Source: Stutzerimonas stutzeri
Lineage (GTDB): Bacteria > Pseudomonadota > Gammaproteobacteria > Pseudomonadales > Pseudomonadaceae
Assembly (NCBI RefSeq): GCF_018138085.1
Contig: NZ_CP073105.1
Location: 930,001-994,000, forward strand
Length of the DNA: 64,000 nucleotides
Direction of reading: 5' to 3'
How positions within the stretch are numbered: the stretch's first letter is position 1; every line of letters begins with the position of its first letter. The position numbers and the translations under genes are program-made. The notes beneath the pieces are model-generated. The model saw only the letters and a list, made by a program, of their open reading frames with translations, searched no databases and was not told the origin of the DNA. Positions 26,537 to 38,000 of this stretch are shown here, in pieces.

Positions 26537-27982
26537 TCAGCCTTCGAGCTTGCTTTTGAGCAGCTGATTGACCTGGCCAGGGTTGGCCTTGCCCTTCGAG
26601 GCCTTCATCGCCTGGCCGACGAAGAAGCCGAACATCTTGCCGCGCTTGGCCTCATCGGAAGCGCGGTACTGCTCGACCTGCTCGGCGTTGGCGGCCAGCA
26701 CCTCGTCCAGCATTTTCTCGATCGCACCGGAGTCGGTAACCTGCTTGAGGCCCTTCTTCTCGATGATCTCGTCGGCCGAACCTTCACCGGCGGCCATCGC
26801 CTCGAAGACCATCTTGGCGATCTTGCCGCTGATGGTGTTGTCCTTGATGCGCTGGATCATGCCGCCCAGCTGCTCGGCCGATACTGGCGATTGTTCGATG
26901 TCCAGTCCGTCCTTGTTGAGCAGGCTGGAGAGCTCGCCCATCACCCAGTTGGCCGACAGCTTGGTGTCGCCGCAGGCCCGTTGTACGGCTTCGAAGTAGT
27001 CGGCCATCTCGCGGCTGGCGGCCAACACGGCCGCGTCGTAGGCGGACAGGCCGAACTCGCGCTCGAAACGCTCGCGCTTCTGCACTGGCAGCTCCGGCAG
27101 GCTGGCACGTATCTCGTCGAGAAAGCTCTGCTCGATCACCACCGGCAACAGGTCGGGGCAGGGGAAGTAGCGGTAGTCGTTGGCTTCTTCCTTGCTGCGC
27201 ATCGAGCGCGTCTCGTCCTTGTTCGGGTCGTACAGGCGGGTTTCCTGGACCACCTTGCCGCCGTCCTCGATCAGCTCGATCTGTCGCTGGACTTCGTGGT
27301 TGATCGCCTTTTCGATGAAGCGGAAGGAGTTGACGTTCTTGATCTCGGCGCGGGTGCCGAACTCGGCCTGGCCTTTCGGCCGCACCGAGACGTTGCAGTC
27401 GCAGCGCAGCGAGCCTTCGGCCATGTTGCCGTCGCAGATGCCGAGGTAGCGCACCAGCGCATGGATCGCTTTGACGTAGGCGACCGCTTCCTTGGCCGAG
27501 CGGATATCCGGCTCGGAGACGATCTCCAGCAGCGGCGTGCCGGCGCGATTGAGGTCGATGCCGCTCATGCCGTGGAAATCTTCGTGCAGGCTCTTGCCGG
27601 CATCTTCTTCCAGGTGCGCGCGGGTGATGCCGATGCGGCGGGTGCTGCCGTCTTCCAGGGTGATATCCAGATGACCCTTGCCGACGATGGGGTGATCCAT
27701 CTGGCTGGTCTGATAGCCCTTGGGCAGGTCCGGGTAAAAGTAGTTCTTACGGGCGAAGACGTTCTTTTCGGCGATCTCGGCGTCGATGGCTAGGCCGAAC
27801 TTGCAGGCCATGCGCACGGCCTCGGCGTTCAGAACCGGCAGGGTGCCGGGCATGCCGAGGTCGACCAGACTGGCCTGGGTGTTGGGCTCGGCGCCGAAGG
27901 TAGTGGCGCTGCCGGAGAAAATCTTCGACTGAGTGGCGAGCTGGGCGTGAATCTCAAGCCCGATTACGGTTTCCCATTGCAT
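26537..27982 (-). CDS. gatB: Glutamyl/aspartyl-tRNA amidotransferase subunit B
   Basis: A 481-residue tRNA-binding kinase subunit of GatCAB, which converts Glu-tRNA(Gln) or Asp-tRNA(Asn) to the amide form. The core has [27 protein letters not shown] and [13 protein letters not shown], and the C-terminal YqeY-like domain follows. The ATG at 27982 is 7 bases after GGAG. It lies 11 bases after gatA and is the last gene of gatCAB. Confidence 0.97.
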   Translation of the reverse strand: MQWETVIGLEIHAQLATQSKIFSGSATTFGAEPNTQASLVDLGMPGTLPVLNAEAVRMACKFGLAIDAEIAEKNVFARKNYFYPDLPKGYQTSQMDHPIVGKGHLDITLEDGSTRRIGITRAHLEEDAGKSLHEDFHGMSGIDLNRAGTPLLEIVSEPDIRSAKEAVAYVKAIHALVRYLGICDGNMAEGSLRCDCNVSVRPKGQAEFGTRAEIKNVNSFRFIEKAINHEVQRQIELIEDGGKVVQETRLYDPNKDETRSMRSKEEANDYRYFPCPDLLPVVIEQSFLDEIRASLPELPVQKRERFEREFGLSAYDAAVLAASREMADYFEAVQRACGDTKLSANWVMGELSSLLNKDGLDIEQSPVSAEQLGGMIQRIKDNTISGKIAKMVFEAMAAGEGSADEIIEKKGLKQVTDSGAIEKMLDEVLAANAEQVEQYRASDEAKRGKMFGFFVGQAMKASKGKANPGQVNQLLKSKLEG

Positions 27983-27993
27983 CATCAATCTCC

Positions 27994-29445
27994 TCAGAAG
28001 CCGCTCGGTGCTTGTTTATGCCAGTCGGTGACCTGCTGGTACTGGTGCGCGACGTTGAGCAGGCGGCTTTCCTGGAAGTAGGGGGCCAGCAGCTGTACGC
28101 CCACCGGCAGGCCGTCGATGAAGCCGGCCGGCATGGACAGGCCGGGAATGCCCGCGAGATTGGCCGTGATGGTGTAGATGTCTTCGAGATAGGCCGAGAC
28201 CGGGTCGGCATTCTTTTCGCCGAGCTTCCAGGCGAGGTTCGGCGTGGTCGGGCCGAGGATCACGTCGACTTCCTCGAAGGCGCTGACGAAATCGTTCTTG
28301 ATCAGGCGGCGGATCTTCTGAGCCTTCAGGTAATAGGCGTCGTAATAACCCGCGGAGAGTGCGTATGTCCCGACCATGATGCGCCGGCGGACTTCGTCAC
28401 CGAAGCCTTCGGCGCGCGAGCGCTTGTAGAGATCGGTCAGGTCGACCGGGCTCTCGCAGCGATAGCCGAACCGCACGCCATCGAAACGCGAGAGGTTGGA
28501 GGAGGCCTCGGCCGGCGCGATCACATAGTAAGACGGGATCGCGTGCTGCATGTTCGGCAGGCTGATGTCCTTCACCGTGGCGCCGAGTTTCTTCAGCGTG
28601 TCAACGGTCGCCATCACCGCATCGGCGATCTTGGCGTCCAGGCCTGCGCCGAAATATTCCTTAGGCAGGCCGATGCGCAGGCCGGTCAGCGGCTTGCTCA
28701 GCGCGGCGAGGTAGTCGTCCAGTGGCTGGTCGACGCTGGTGGAGTCCTTCGGATCGAAGCCGGCCATGGCGCCGAGCATCAAGGCGCAGTCTTCGGCCGT
28801 ACGGGCCAGCGGACCGCCCTGATCGAGGCTGGAGGCGTAGGCGATCATGCCCCAGCGCGATACGCGGCCGTAGGTGGGCTTGAGGCCGGTGAGGTTGGTC
28901 AGTGCCGCCGGCTGGCGGATCGAGCCGCCGGTGTCGCTGCCGGTCGCGGCAGGCAACAGTCGCGCCGCCACGGCTGCGGCCGAGCCACCGGAGGATCCCC
29001 CCGGCACCCGGTTCAGATCCCAGGGGTTCTTCACCGCGCCGTAGTGGCTCGACTCGTTGGCCGAGCCCATGGCGAATTCGTCCATGTTCAGCTTGCCCAG
29101 CGACACGGCTCCCGCTGCGGCCAGGCGCTCGACCACGGTGGCGTCGTAGGGCGCCTGGAAGTTGTCGAGCATCTTCGAGCCGCAGCTGGTACGGATGCCT
29201 TGAGTGCAGAACAGGTCCTTGTGACCGATCGGCGCACCCAGCAAGGCGCCACTCTCGCCGTTGGCGCGGCGTGCGTCGGCGGCCTGGGCCTGAGCGATGG
29301 CCTGCTCTTCGGTGACGGTGATGAAACTGTTCAGCTGAGGATCGAGCTGCCCGATGCGGTCCAGTAGCGAGCGCGTCAGTTCTTCGGCAGAGAACTGCTT
29401 GTCGTTCAGCGCGCGGGCGATCTCGGCGAGGGTCAGTTGGTGCAT
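27994..29445 (-). CDS. gatA: Glutamyl/aspartyl-tRNA amidotransferase subunit A
   Basis: A 483-residue amidase-signature protein. The Ser-cis-Ser-Lys triad is present: lysine in GHKDLFCT, then [13 protein letters not shown] and [13 protein letters not shown]. It produces ammonia from glutamine for GatB. I chose the ATG at 29445, eight bases behind AAGGA. The upstream in-frame ATG overlapping the gatC stop (TAATG) has no Shine-Dalgarno sequence. Confidence 0.97.
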   Translation of the reverse strand: MHQLTLAEIARALNDKQFSAEELTRSLLDRIGQLDPQLNSFITVTEEQAIAQAQAADARRANGESGALLGAPIGHKDLFCTQGIRTSCGSKMLDNFQAPYDATVVERLAAAGAVSLGKLNMDEFAMGSANESSHYGAVKNPWDLNRVPGGSSGGSAAAVAARLLPAATGSDTGGSIRQPAALTNLTGLKPTYGRVSRWGMIAYASSLDQGGPLARTAEDCALMLGAMAGFDPKDSTSVDQPLDDYLAALSKPLTGLRIGLPKEYFGAGLDAKIADAVMATVDTLKKLGATVKDISLPNMQHAIPSYYVIAPAEASSNLSRFDGVRFGYRCESPVDLTDLYKRSRAEGFGDEVRRRIMVGTYALSAGYYDAYYLKAQKIRRLIKNDFVSAFEEVDVILGPTTPNLAWKLGEKNADPVSAYLEDIYTITANLAGIPGLSMPAGFIDGLPVGVQLLAPYFQESRLLNVAHQYQQVTDWHKQAPSGF

Positions 29446-29459
29446 GTCGGCGTCCTTCA

Positions 29460-29747
29460 TTACTCGATCACCCTTGGAACCAGATACAGGCCGTCTTCCA
29501 CGGCCGGGGCGATGGCCTGATAGGCCTCGCGCTGATTGCTTTCGGTGACGGTATCGGCGCGCAGCCGCTGGTGGGTTTCCAGCGGATGGGCCAGGGGTTC
29601 GATGCCGGTTGTGTCGACGGCCTGCATGCGGTCGATCAGGCCGAGGATGTTGTTCAGGGTCTCGGTGGTACGGGGCAGGTCGTCTTCATTCAGACCCAGG
29701 CGGGCCAGATGAGCGATCTTTTCCACCTCGGAGCGTTCAAGCGCCAT
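29460..29747 (-). CDS. gatC: Glutamyl/aspartyl-tRNA amidotransferase subunit C
   Basis: A 95-residue subunit that stabilises the GatA-GatB pair. The hallmark [12 protein letters not shown] opens the protein and GIEPLAHP is in the second half. GGAG precedes the ATG at 29747. It is the first gene of gatCAB and is divergent from mreB. Confidence 0.96.
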   Translation of the reverse strand: MALERSEVEKIAHLARLGLNEDDLPRTTETLNNILGLIDRMQAVDTTGIEPLAHPLETHQRLRADTVTESNQREAYQAIAPAVEDGLYLVPRVIE

Positions 29748-29986
29748 CGGGATTCTCCAGCGGGAAGCGAGTCGGATATGCCTTCCGTCGGCAAAGACCG
29801 ACACAAGAGCAACGGGGTCGAGCCGCGGCGGCGGGCATTAGAGCCCGGAAAAGCCGTCAATCTTACATGTCCGCGGCGCTTGTCGGTAGCATGGCTGCGG
29901 TCTGGCGTCGGTTCGACAAAGCTGTCGCCATCGTTCGTTTTCCGCGCAGTGGCTCACGTCTGTGTCCACGTGCGCCGACGTGCGCC

Positions 29987-31099
<1,113 letters not shown>

Positions 31100-31199
31100 T
31101 CTCCAAGCGATGAGCTCCAAGCACCAGCCGACAGCAAGCCCTGCGCCTGCTCTCGGCTTGTCGCGTTAGTTTGAAGCCGGTAGCTGCGAGGAACCGCCC

Positions 31200-32186
31200 A
31201 TCAAGCCTCTATTCGCCAAAGGACCCTTGCTCGGTGTGCGCCTGCTGGTGCTCTCCGTGCTTTGTGTCGCGCTGATGGTGGTGGATGCGCGCTTCGAGAC
31301 GCTCAAGCCCCTGCGCAGCCAGATGGGCCTGGTGCTGACCCCGTTCTACTGGCTGGCCGACCTGCCGGTACGCACCTGGCAGCGCGCGACCGAGCAGCTC
31401 AGCAGCAGCACCAGCCTGGTCGCCGAGAACGAGAAGCTCAAGGCCGAAGCGCTGCTGATGCAGCGGCGCCTGCAAAAGCTCGCGATGTTGACCGAGCAGA
31501 ACGTGCGGCTGCGCGAACTGCTCAACTCGGCCGCGCTAGTCGACGACAAGGTGATCGTCAGCGAATTGATCGGGCTCGATCCCAATCCCTTTACCCATCG
31601 CATCCTGATCGACAAGGGCGAGCGCGATGGCGTTTTTCTCGGCCAACCGGTACTCGACGCCAGTGGATTGATGGGGCAGGTCGTCGAAGTCATGCCATAC
31701 GCCGCGCGGGTACTGTTGCTGACCGACGTTACCCACAGCATCCCGGTACAGGTCAATCGCAACGGCCTGCGCGCCATCGCGGTCGGCACCGGCAGCCCGG
31801 ATTACCTCGAGCTGCGCCATGTTGCCGAGACCGCTGACATCAAGGAGGGTGATCTGCTGGTCAGCTCCGGGCTGGGGCAGCGCTTTCCAAGCGGCTACCC
31901 GGTCGCGCAAGTTACCGAGGTGGTACGCGGCTCAGGGCAACCTTTCCTGGTCGTTCGCGCCATTCCCACTGCGATGCTCAATCGAAGTCGCTACCTGCTG
32001 CTGGTCTTCAGTGATTCGCGTACGCCGGAGGAGCGCGCCACGGCTGCGGCGCAGGCGCAGGAGTCGGCCGATCGCGAGGCCGCCGAGGCGATCACCGAGC
32101 CGGCTGCGCCGGCAAGCGAAACGCAAACCCCAGCCGCGGCGCCTGCGCCGGATGTAACGGCGCCAGCGGGCGAGGGGCGACCATGA
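31200..32186 (+). CDS. mreC: Rod-shape protein MreC, possible ATC start
   Basis: About 328 residues if translation begins at the ATC at 31200, or 319 from a TTG at 31227. Pseudomonad MreC, as I recall it, begins (M)IKPLFAKGP, and IKPLFAKGP is encoded from 31200. GAGGA lies about eight bases before it, while the TTG at 31227 has no Shine-Dalgarno sequence. An in-frame TAG at 31167 closes the frame upstream and no ATG, GTG or TTG intervenes. The protein has one N-terminal membrane helix, a coiled coil (LVAENEKLKAEALLMQRRLQKL), the MreC beta domain and an A/E/P-rich tail. It bridges MreB to the periplasmic wall synthases. It overlaps mreD by ATGA. Confidence 0.9.
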   Translation: MKPLFAKGPLLGVRLLVLSVLCVALMVVDARFETLKPLRSQMGLVLTPFYWLADLPVRTWQRATEQLSSSTSLVAENEKLKAEALLMQRRLQKLAMLTEQNVRLRELLNSAALVDDKVIVSELIGLDPNPFTHRILIDKGERDGVFLGQPVLDASGLMGQVVEVMPYAARVLLLTDVTHSIPVQVNRNGLRAIAVGTGSPDYLELRHVAETADIKEGDLLVSSGLGQRFPSGYPVAQVTEVVRGSGQPFLVVRAIPTAMLNRSRYLLLVFSDSRTPEERATAAAQAQESADREAAEAITEPAAPASETQTPAAAPAPDVTAPAGEGRP

Positions 32187-32671
32187 TCAGCGGGCGGCTG
32201 AATAACGGTTGGGTCATCTGGCTGTCGCTGTTGCTGGCATTGCTGCTCAGCGTGGCGCCGATGCCCGAGAGTTTCGGGTTGGCACGTCCGCTCTGGCTCG
32301 GCATGTTCATCGCCTACTGGGCAATTACCTTGCCGCATCGCGGCGGTATGGGCGCGGCATTCTTCTTCGGACTAATGCTCGATGTGCTTTCCGGCACCCT
32401 GCTGGGGCAGAACGGGCTACCGCTGATCCTGAGCACCTTCCTCGTGCTCAGCCTGCAACAGCGCCTGCGCATGTTTCCCTTGCTGCAGCAGAGCCTGGTG
32501 CTCATGGTGATTCTGGGGCTCGGCCAGTTGGTCCAGCTTTGGCTGAACACGCTGACCGGCAATCGCCCCCCGACACTGCTGTTCCTCGTCCCCGTTCCGG
32601 TCAGTGCCTTGCTTTGGCCCTGGGTCTTCATCGCCTTGCAATGGGCGCGGCGGCGTTTCAACGTCTACTGA
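32183..32671 (+). CDS. mreD: Rod-shape membrane protein MreD
   Basis: A 162-residue inner-membrane protein with five to six hydrophobic segments ([36 protein letters not shown]). The [12 protein letters not shown] segment is the family's recognisable piece. Its ATG overlaps the mreC stop (ATGA). It works with MreB and MreC in the elongasome. Confidence 0.93.
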   Translation: MISGRLNNGWVIWLSLLLALLLSVAPMPESFGLARPLWLGMFIAYWAITLPHRGGMGAAFFFGLMLDVLSGTLLGQNGLPLILSTFLVLSLQQRLRMFPLLQQSLVLMVILGLGQLVQLWLNTLTGNRPPTLLFLVPVPVSALLWPWVFIALQWARRRFNVY

Positions 32672-32756
32672 CGTGCCGAAGGCCGGCGTTGGTCTGCTTC
32701 CGAGGCCTGCCTGGATATGCGAACCTGCTCCGCACTTTTCATTTCCAGGAGCCGGC

Positions 32757-33347
32757 ATGCCCGCATTGTTTCTTGCCTCCGCGTCCCCGCGACGCCGTGA
32801 ACTGCTGACCCAGATCGGCGTTCCGTTCTCCCTTCTTTCGGTTTCCATCGATGAAACGCCCGGCATGGCGGAAGCGCCTGACGCATACGTCCAGCGCTTG
32901 GCCCGGGAAAAGGCCCTGGCGGGCTTGGCGCAGGTCGATCAAGACTCGGCTTGCGTCCTCGGTGCCGACACCACGGTGGTGCTGGATCAACAGATACTCG
33001 GCAAACCAGCCGACAAGGCGGACGCCCTGGCGATGCTGCAGGCCTTATCCGGGCGCGAGCATCAAGTGATGACAGCCATTGCCCTGGCCAATGGGGCGGG
33101 CTGCGAGGTGCGTCTGGTCTGCAGCCGGGTGCGCTTTCGCGCGATCGGCATCGACGAAGCCGAGCGCTACTGGGCGAGCGGCGAGCCGCAGGACAAGGCC
33201 GGCGGCTACGCTATTCAGGGTTGGGGCGCGGTGTTCGTCAGCTCGCTCGAGGGCAGTTATTCCGCCGTAGTCGGGCTGCCACTGTGTGAAACGGCTCAGT
33301 TGCTCGAGGCCTACGGACTGCGTTACTGGTGTAAAAGCTCGGTATAG
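32757..33347 (+). CDS. maf: Maf nucleotide pyrophosphatase (YhdE type)
   Basis: A 196-residue Maf protein from the ATG at 32757. [10 protein letters not shown] opens the sequence, with catalytic acidic GADTTVVLD, the signature KPADKADA and [13 protein letters not shown]. The last motif is that of the YhdE (dTTP/UTP pyrophosphatase) subtype, not of YceF. The enzyme cleaves non-canonical or excess nucleotides. It lies between mreD and rng as in other pseudomonads. Confidence 0.93.
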   Translation: MPALFLASASPRRRELLTQIGVPFSLLSVSIDETPGMAEAPDAYVQRLAREKALAGLAQVDQDSACVLGADTTVVLDQQILGKPADKADALAMLQALSGREHQVMTAIALANGAGCEVRLVCSRVRFRAIGIDEAERYWASGEPQDKAGGYAIQGWGAVFVSSLEGSYSAVVGLPLCETAQLLEAYGLRYWCKSSV

Positions 33348-33569
33348 AGCCTGGGGCTTGGCCGCTTATGCCGTTAGAATCGAGACAACCGGTCAGCTTC
33401 GGCTGCTAACAGGTCATAAAACGCAGGTGAGCCAGGCGAGACAAGGCAAGCACAGCCGCAGCGGTGCGGTCTGCTTCGATGAGCAGTCCACCGGGCTATC
33501 GTTGCCGCCCGTTTGTAAGCCGTTCTTTTACAGCTTGGCATACCCCTCCGCCATCAGCAGAGAACAACA

Positions 33570-35027
33570 ATGAGCGAAGAGATTCTGATGAACATTACCC
33601 CCATGGAGTCGCGGGTGGCGGTGGTGGAGAACGGTGTCCTGCAGGAGGTGCACGTCGAGCGCACCCAGCGCCGCGGCATCGTCGGAAACATCTACAAGGG
33701 CAAGGTGGTGCGGGTGCTTCCTGGCATGCAAGCCGCCTTCGTCGACATCGGCCTGGAGCGCGCCGCCTTCATACACGCCTCGGAAATATCCAGTCGCGAA
33801 GGCAACGCGGTCGAGCCCATCAGTGCCCTGGTCCATGAAGGCCAGGCGCTGGTAGTACAGGTCACCAAGGATCCGATCGGCACCAAGGGGGCGCGGCTGA
33901 CCACGCAGCTGTCGATACCGTCGCGCTACCTGGTGTACATGCCCAAGACCAGCCACGTCGGCATCTCCCTGCGAATCGAGGACGAAGCCGAGCGCGACAG
34001 GCTCAAGCAGGTGGTTGCCGAGTGCATTGCGGCGGAAGGCATCAAGGAGGCGGGCGGTTTCATTCTGCGCACCGCCGCCGAGGGCGCCGGCAGCGACGAG
34101 ATCTTAATGGATATCCGCTACCTGCGCCGTCTGTGGGAACAGATCGACGGGCAGATGAAGACCGCAGGCGCGCCCTCGATTATCTACGAGGATTTGTCGC
34201 TGGCCATGCGCACGCTGCGCGACCTGGTCAATCCGCGTATCGAAAAGATCCGCATCGACTCGCGGGAAAATTATCAGAAGGTCAGCCAGTTCGTCGGTGA
34301 GCTGATGCCGGAGCTGAGCGAGCATCTGGAGCACTACCCGGGTGAACGGCCGATCTTCGATCTCTACAGTGTCGAGGACGAGATCCAGAAGGCGCTCGAA
34401 CGCAAGGTCATGCTCAAGTCCGGCGGATACCTGATCATCGATCCGGCCGAGGCGATGACCACCATCGATGTCAACACCGGGGCTTTCGTCGGGCACCGCA
34501 CCCTCGAAGAGACGATTTTCAAGACCAACCTCGAGTCGGCGACCGCCATCGCCAGACAACTGCGGCTGCGCAACATTGGCGGGATCATCATCATCGACTT
34601 CATCGACATGGAAGACGAGGAGCATCGTCGGCAGGTGCTGCGCACTCTGGAAAAACAGCTGGAGCGCGATCACGCCAAGACCAACATCATCGGCATCACC
34701 GAGCTGGGGCTGGTGCAGATGACTCGCAAGCGAACGCGCGAAAGCCTTGAGCAGGTGCTGTGCGAGCCTTGCCTGTGCTGCCAGGGCCGCGGCAAGCTGA
34801 AGACTCCTGAGACGGTTTGCTACGAGATCTTTCGCGAGATCCTGCGTGAAGCCCGCGCCTACCAGCCCGAGGGGTATCGGGTCCTGGCGAACCAGAAGGT
34901 CATCGATCGACTGCTGGACGAGGAGTCCGGCAATGTCGCTGACCTGGAGAGCTTCATCGGCCGCTCGATCAAGTTTCAGGTCGAGACCATGTATTCCCAG
35001 GAACAGTACGACGTGGTGCTGCTCTGA
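33570..35027 (+). CDS. rng: Ribonuclease G
   Basis: A 485-residue RNase E/G family endonuclease. The S1 domain is at about residues 35-125 and includes GIVGNIYKGKV. The catalytic aspartates are in TTIDVNTGAF and IIIIDFIDM, and the zinc-link cysteines in CEPCLCCQGRG. It matures 16S rRNA 5' ends and degrades mRNA. No long C-terminal degradosome scaffold is present, which separates it from RNase E. The ATG follows a 222-base gap after maf in which I see no gene. Confidence 0.96.
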   Translation: MSEEILMNITPMESRVAVVENGVLQEVHVERTQRRGIVGNIYKGKVVRVLPGMQAAFVDIGLERAAFIHASEISSREGNAVEPISALVHEGQALVVQVTKDPIGTKGARLTTQLSIPSRYLVYMPKTSHVGISLRIEDEAERDRLKQVVAECIAAEGIKEAGGFILRTAAEGAGSDEILMDIRYLRRLWEQIDGQMKTAGAPSIIYEDLSLAMRTLRDLVNPRIEKIRIDSRENYQKVSQFVGELMPELSEHLEHYPGERPIFDLYSVEDEIQKALERKVMLKSGGYLIIDPAEAMTTIDVNTGAFVGHRTLEETIFKTNLESATAIARQLRLRNIGGIIIIDFIDMEDEEHRRQVLRTLEKQLERDHAKTNIIGITELGLVQMTRKRTRESLEQVLCEPCLCCQGRGKLKTPETVCYEIFREILREARAYQPEGYRVLANQKVIDRLLDEESGNVADLESFIGRSIKFQVETMYSQEQYDVVLL

Positions 35028-35076
35028 ATAGATGCACACCTGGCCATCCGGAGCCGGATGAACGGAGCGCAGCGCT

Positions 35077-38000
35077 ATGAGTCGGCTCCTGGCCCTTGTT
35101 CTCGCCATTTTGCGCCGCTGTCTCTGGCTGGGCGCGATTGGCTTGATGCTGCTTGCGCTCTACGTGAGTCTCGGCCGGCAGCTGGTGCCGCTGGTTGCCG
35201 AGTACCGCGCCGAGGTGCAGGACCAGGCGCGCCGCTTACTGAAGATGCCGGTCGAACTCGGTAGTCTGGAGGGGCATTGGGAAGGGTTTTCGCCGCGGCT
35301 GGTGGCGCACGATGTGATCCTCGGCGATGGCGATGCAGCGATACGCCTGGACCGGTTGGAATTGGTGCCGGATGTGATGGGCAGCCTTTCGTCCCGCCAG
35401 CCTCGCCTCGAGAGCCTGGCCTTCTCTGGCCTGCAGTTGAGCCTCGTGCAGAACGCTGATGGCAAGTGGCACGTCGATGGGCTGCCTGAGCGCGGCGATC
35501 AGCCTCCACCCGACGTTGCGAAGCTTTTCGAGCAGCTGCGCAGGGTCCGGCAAGTGCAGCTACGCGATAGTCAGATCACGTTCCAGGCGCATGCTGCGGC
35601 GCCGCTTACCCTGACCTATGCCAACCTGGCTCTCGGTATCGTCGGCGAGCGTTTGCGGCTGGATGGCCGGGTGCTGCTGCCGGACGGCCAGCCCTTGAGC
35701 CTGCGTACTCAGACGAAGCTACAGGTGCCGGACTGGCAGAGCAGCGAAGCCGAGCTTTATCTGAGCCTGCCGCAGAGCGACTGGGCCAGCTGGCTGCCGG
35801 CGAGTCTGCTCGGCGACTGGGAACTCGCGCAGCTTCGAGCCGGTGGCGAAGTCTGGCTCGAGTGGCGTGAGCGCGGGCTGGCCCGTGCGGTGGCTCGACT
35901 GAACGCGCCGTCCTTGCGCTTTGGGCGGCAGCAGCAGGGCCTCGTGTCGATAGACGACCTGGCTGTCAACGCTTATCTCGATCGCGCCGATGATGGCTAC
36001 CGGTTGCAGCTCAATGGTCTGGCCTTCACCTTCGAACAGAACCGTTGGCAGGACACCACGCTGCTGCTCCAGCAGAGCGTTGCCGAGGGGCGCTGGCGCC
36101 TGCAGGCCGATCGCCTTGCCGTTGCGCCCATGGCCGCACTGGCACATGCCATGTGGCCATTGCCCGAACGGGCGGAGGAATACCTGCTGGGGTTGGCCCC
36201 GAGCGGAACCTTGCGCAACCTGCAGCTCGACTACCGGCCATCCGCGCCCGCCGAGGAACGGCTGGTGTTCTCAGCCAATCTCGACGCGGTCGGCATCGCT
36301 GCGCACCATTGGGTGCCAGCCGTGCGTAATGTCAGTGGCGTGGTACAGGGCAACCTCGCCGGAGGGGAGCTGCGTTTCGATAACCGCGATTTCGCGCTGC
36401 ACCTGGCCGAGCTGTTCCCGCGACCCTGGGACTACCATCGTGCGCGCGGCAGCCTGCGCTGGACGCTGGATGACCAGGCGATAAGCCTCGCTGCGCCTTA
36501 TCTGCAGGTCGAGGGCGAGGAGGGGCAGATCGCGGGGGATTTCCTGATCCGCCTGATGCGCGATCCGGCTGCCGAGGACTACATGGACCTGCGCGTCGGG
36601 CTCAGCAATGGCGACGCGCGCTATACCGAAAAATATTTACCGACGCGTTCGCCCGCGTTGAGTCCGGCGTTGAGTGAATGGCTGCTGGCCGCGATTCGTG
36701 GCGGTCGCGTCGAACAGGGCTACTTCGAATACCAGGGCGCGCTGAGCAAGGACGCCGAGGCGGCCGCTCGCAGCCTGAGCCTTTACTTCAAGGTGAAGGA
36801 CGCCGAACTCGCGTTCCAACCCGGTTGGCCGGTGCTGCGCGAAGGTCGCGGGGAAGTGCTGATCGAGAACACGGGTGTGCGGGTTCGTGTGGCCGAGGCC
36901 CGCATGCTCGACAGCCAGGTGCGTGACGTCAGCGCCGAGATCCCTCATGGGCACGGCGGACAACCGCCGCGGCTGGCTATCGAGGGGCAGGTGGACGGCC
37001 ATCTGCGTGATGCATTGACCCTGATGCAGGTGGCGCCGATCGGCACGGGCGAGCTGTTCGCTGGCTGGCGTGGCGATGGTCCGTTGAGCGGAACCCTGCG
37101 CCTGGACATTCCACTGGCCAAAGGTGAGCGTCCCGTGGTGCTGGCTGATTTCGCCAGTAGCGATGCCTCGTTGTTCATTCCGCAGGCGGACCTGCAGCTC
37201 GATGCGCTGACAGGCGAGTTCCGCTACGACAGCGAGCGCGGCTTCAGCAGCAAGGCGTTCCATGCCCGTACCCTGGGCAGCTCAGTGCAGGGCAAGGCCG
37301 TTGCGCTGGGGGAGGCTGGCGAGCCCGCGTCGCGGATCGAGGCGTCGGCGGTCGTGCCGCTGCAACAGCTCCTGAGCTGGCGAAAGATCGAACGGCCAGT
37401 GCCCGCGTCCGGAACGCTGCCGCTCCGGCTGAACCTGTTGCTGAGCCGTGTCGATAACAACCTGCAAGTGGACTCCTCCCTGCTGGGTACCGAACTGGCG
37501 CTTCCAGCGCCGTTTGGCAAAACGGCAGAAGAGCGGCGCGATACGACGCTGCGCATGTCGTTTGGCGGCGAGCGCCAGCGATATACGCTCAGGCACGGCG
37601 CGTTGGCGGCACTGAGCTTCGTTGCGCCGACCGGCAACTGGTCCGAGGGCGGCGGCGAGCTAGTGCTGGGTGGTGCTGCGGCGAACCTGCGCACCGACCG
37701 AGGCCTCCACGTGCGAGGCAGCGTCTCGCGCTTCGATCTGAGCGAATGGCAAGCGCTGCTGAAAGACTACGGCGAGCGCTCGACCAATCAGGCGGGAGCC
37801 TCGATGTTGCGTCAGGTCGAGCTGCATATCGGTGCCTTCGAGGGCTTCGGTACTCACATCGACGATCTGGGTGTCGACCTGCAGCGCCTTCCGGCGGGCT
37901 GGTCGCTCGGCCTGGACAGCGGGACGGTGGCCGGATCCGTCCAACTGCCGGATGCTGACAGCGAGCCGATCGTGCTGGACCTGTCGCGCGTGCGCCTGCC

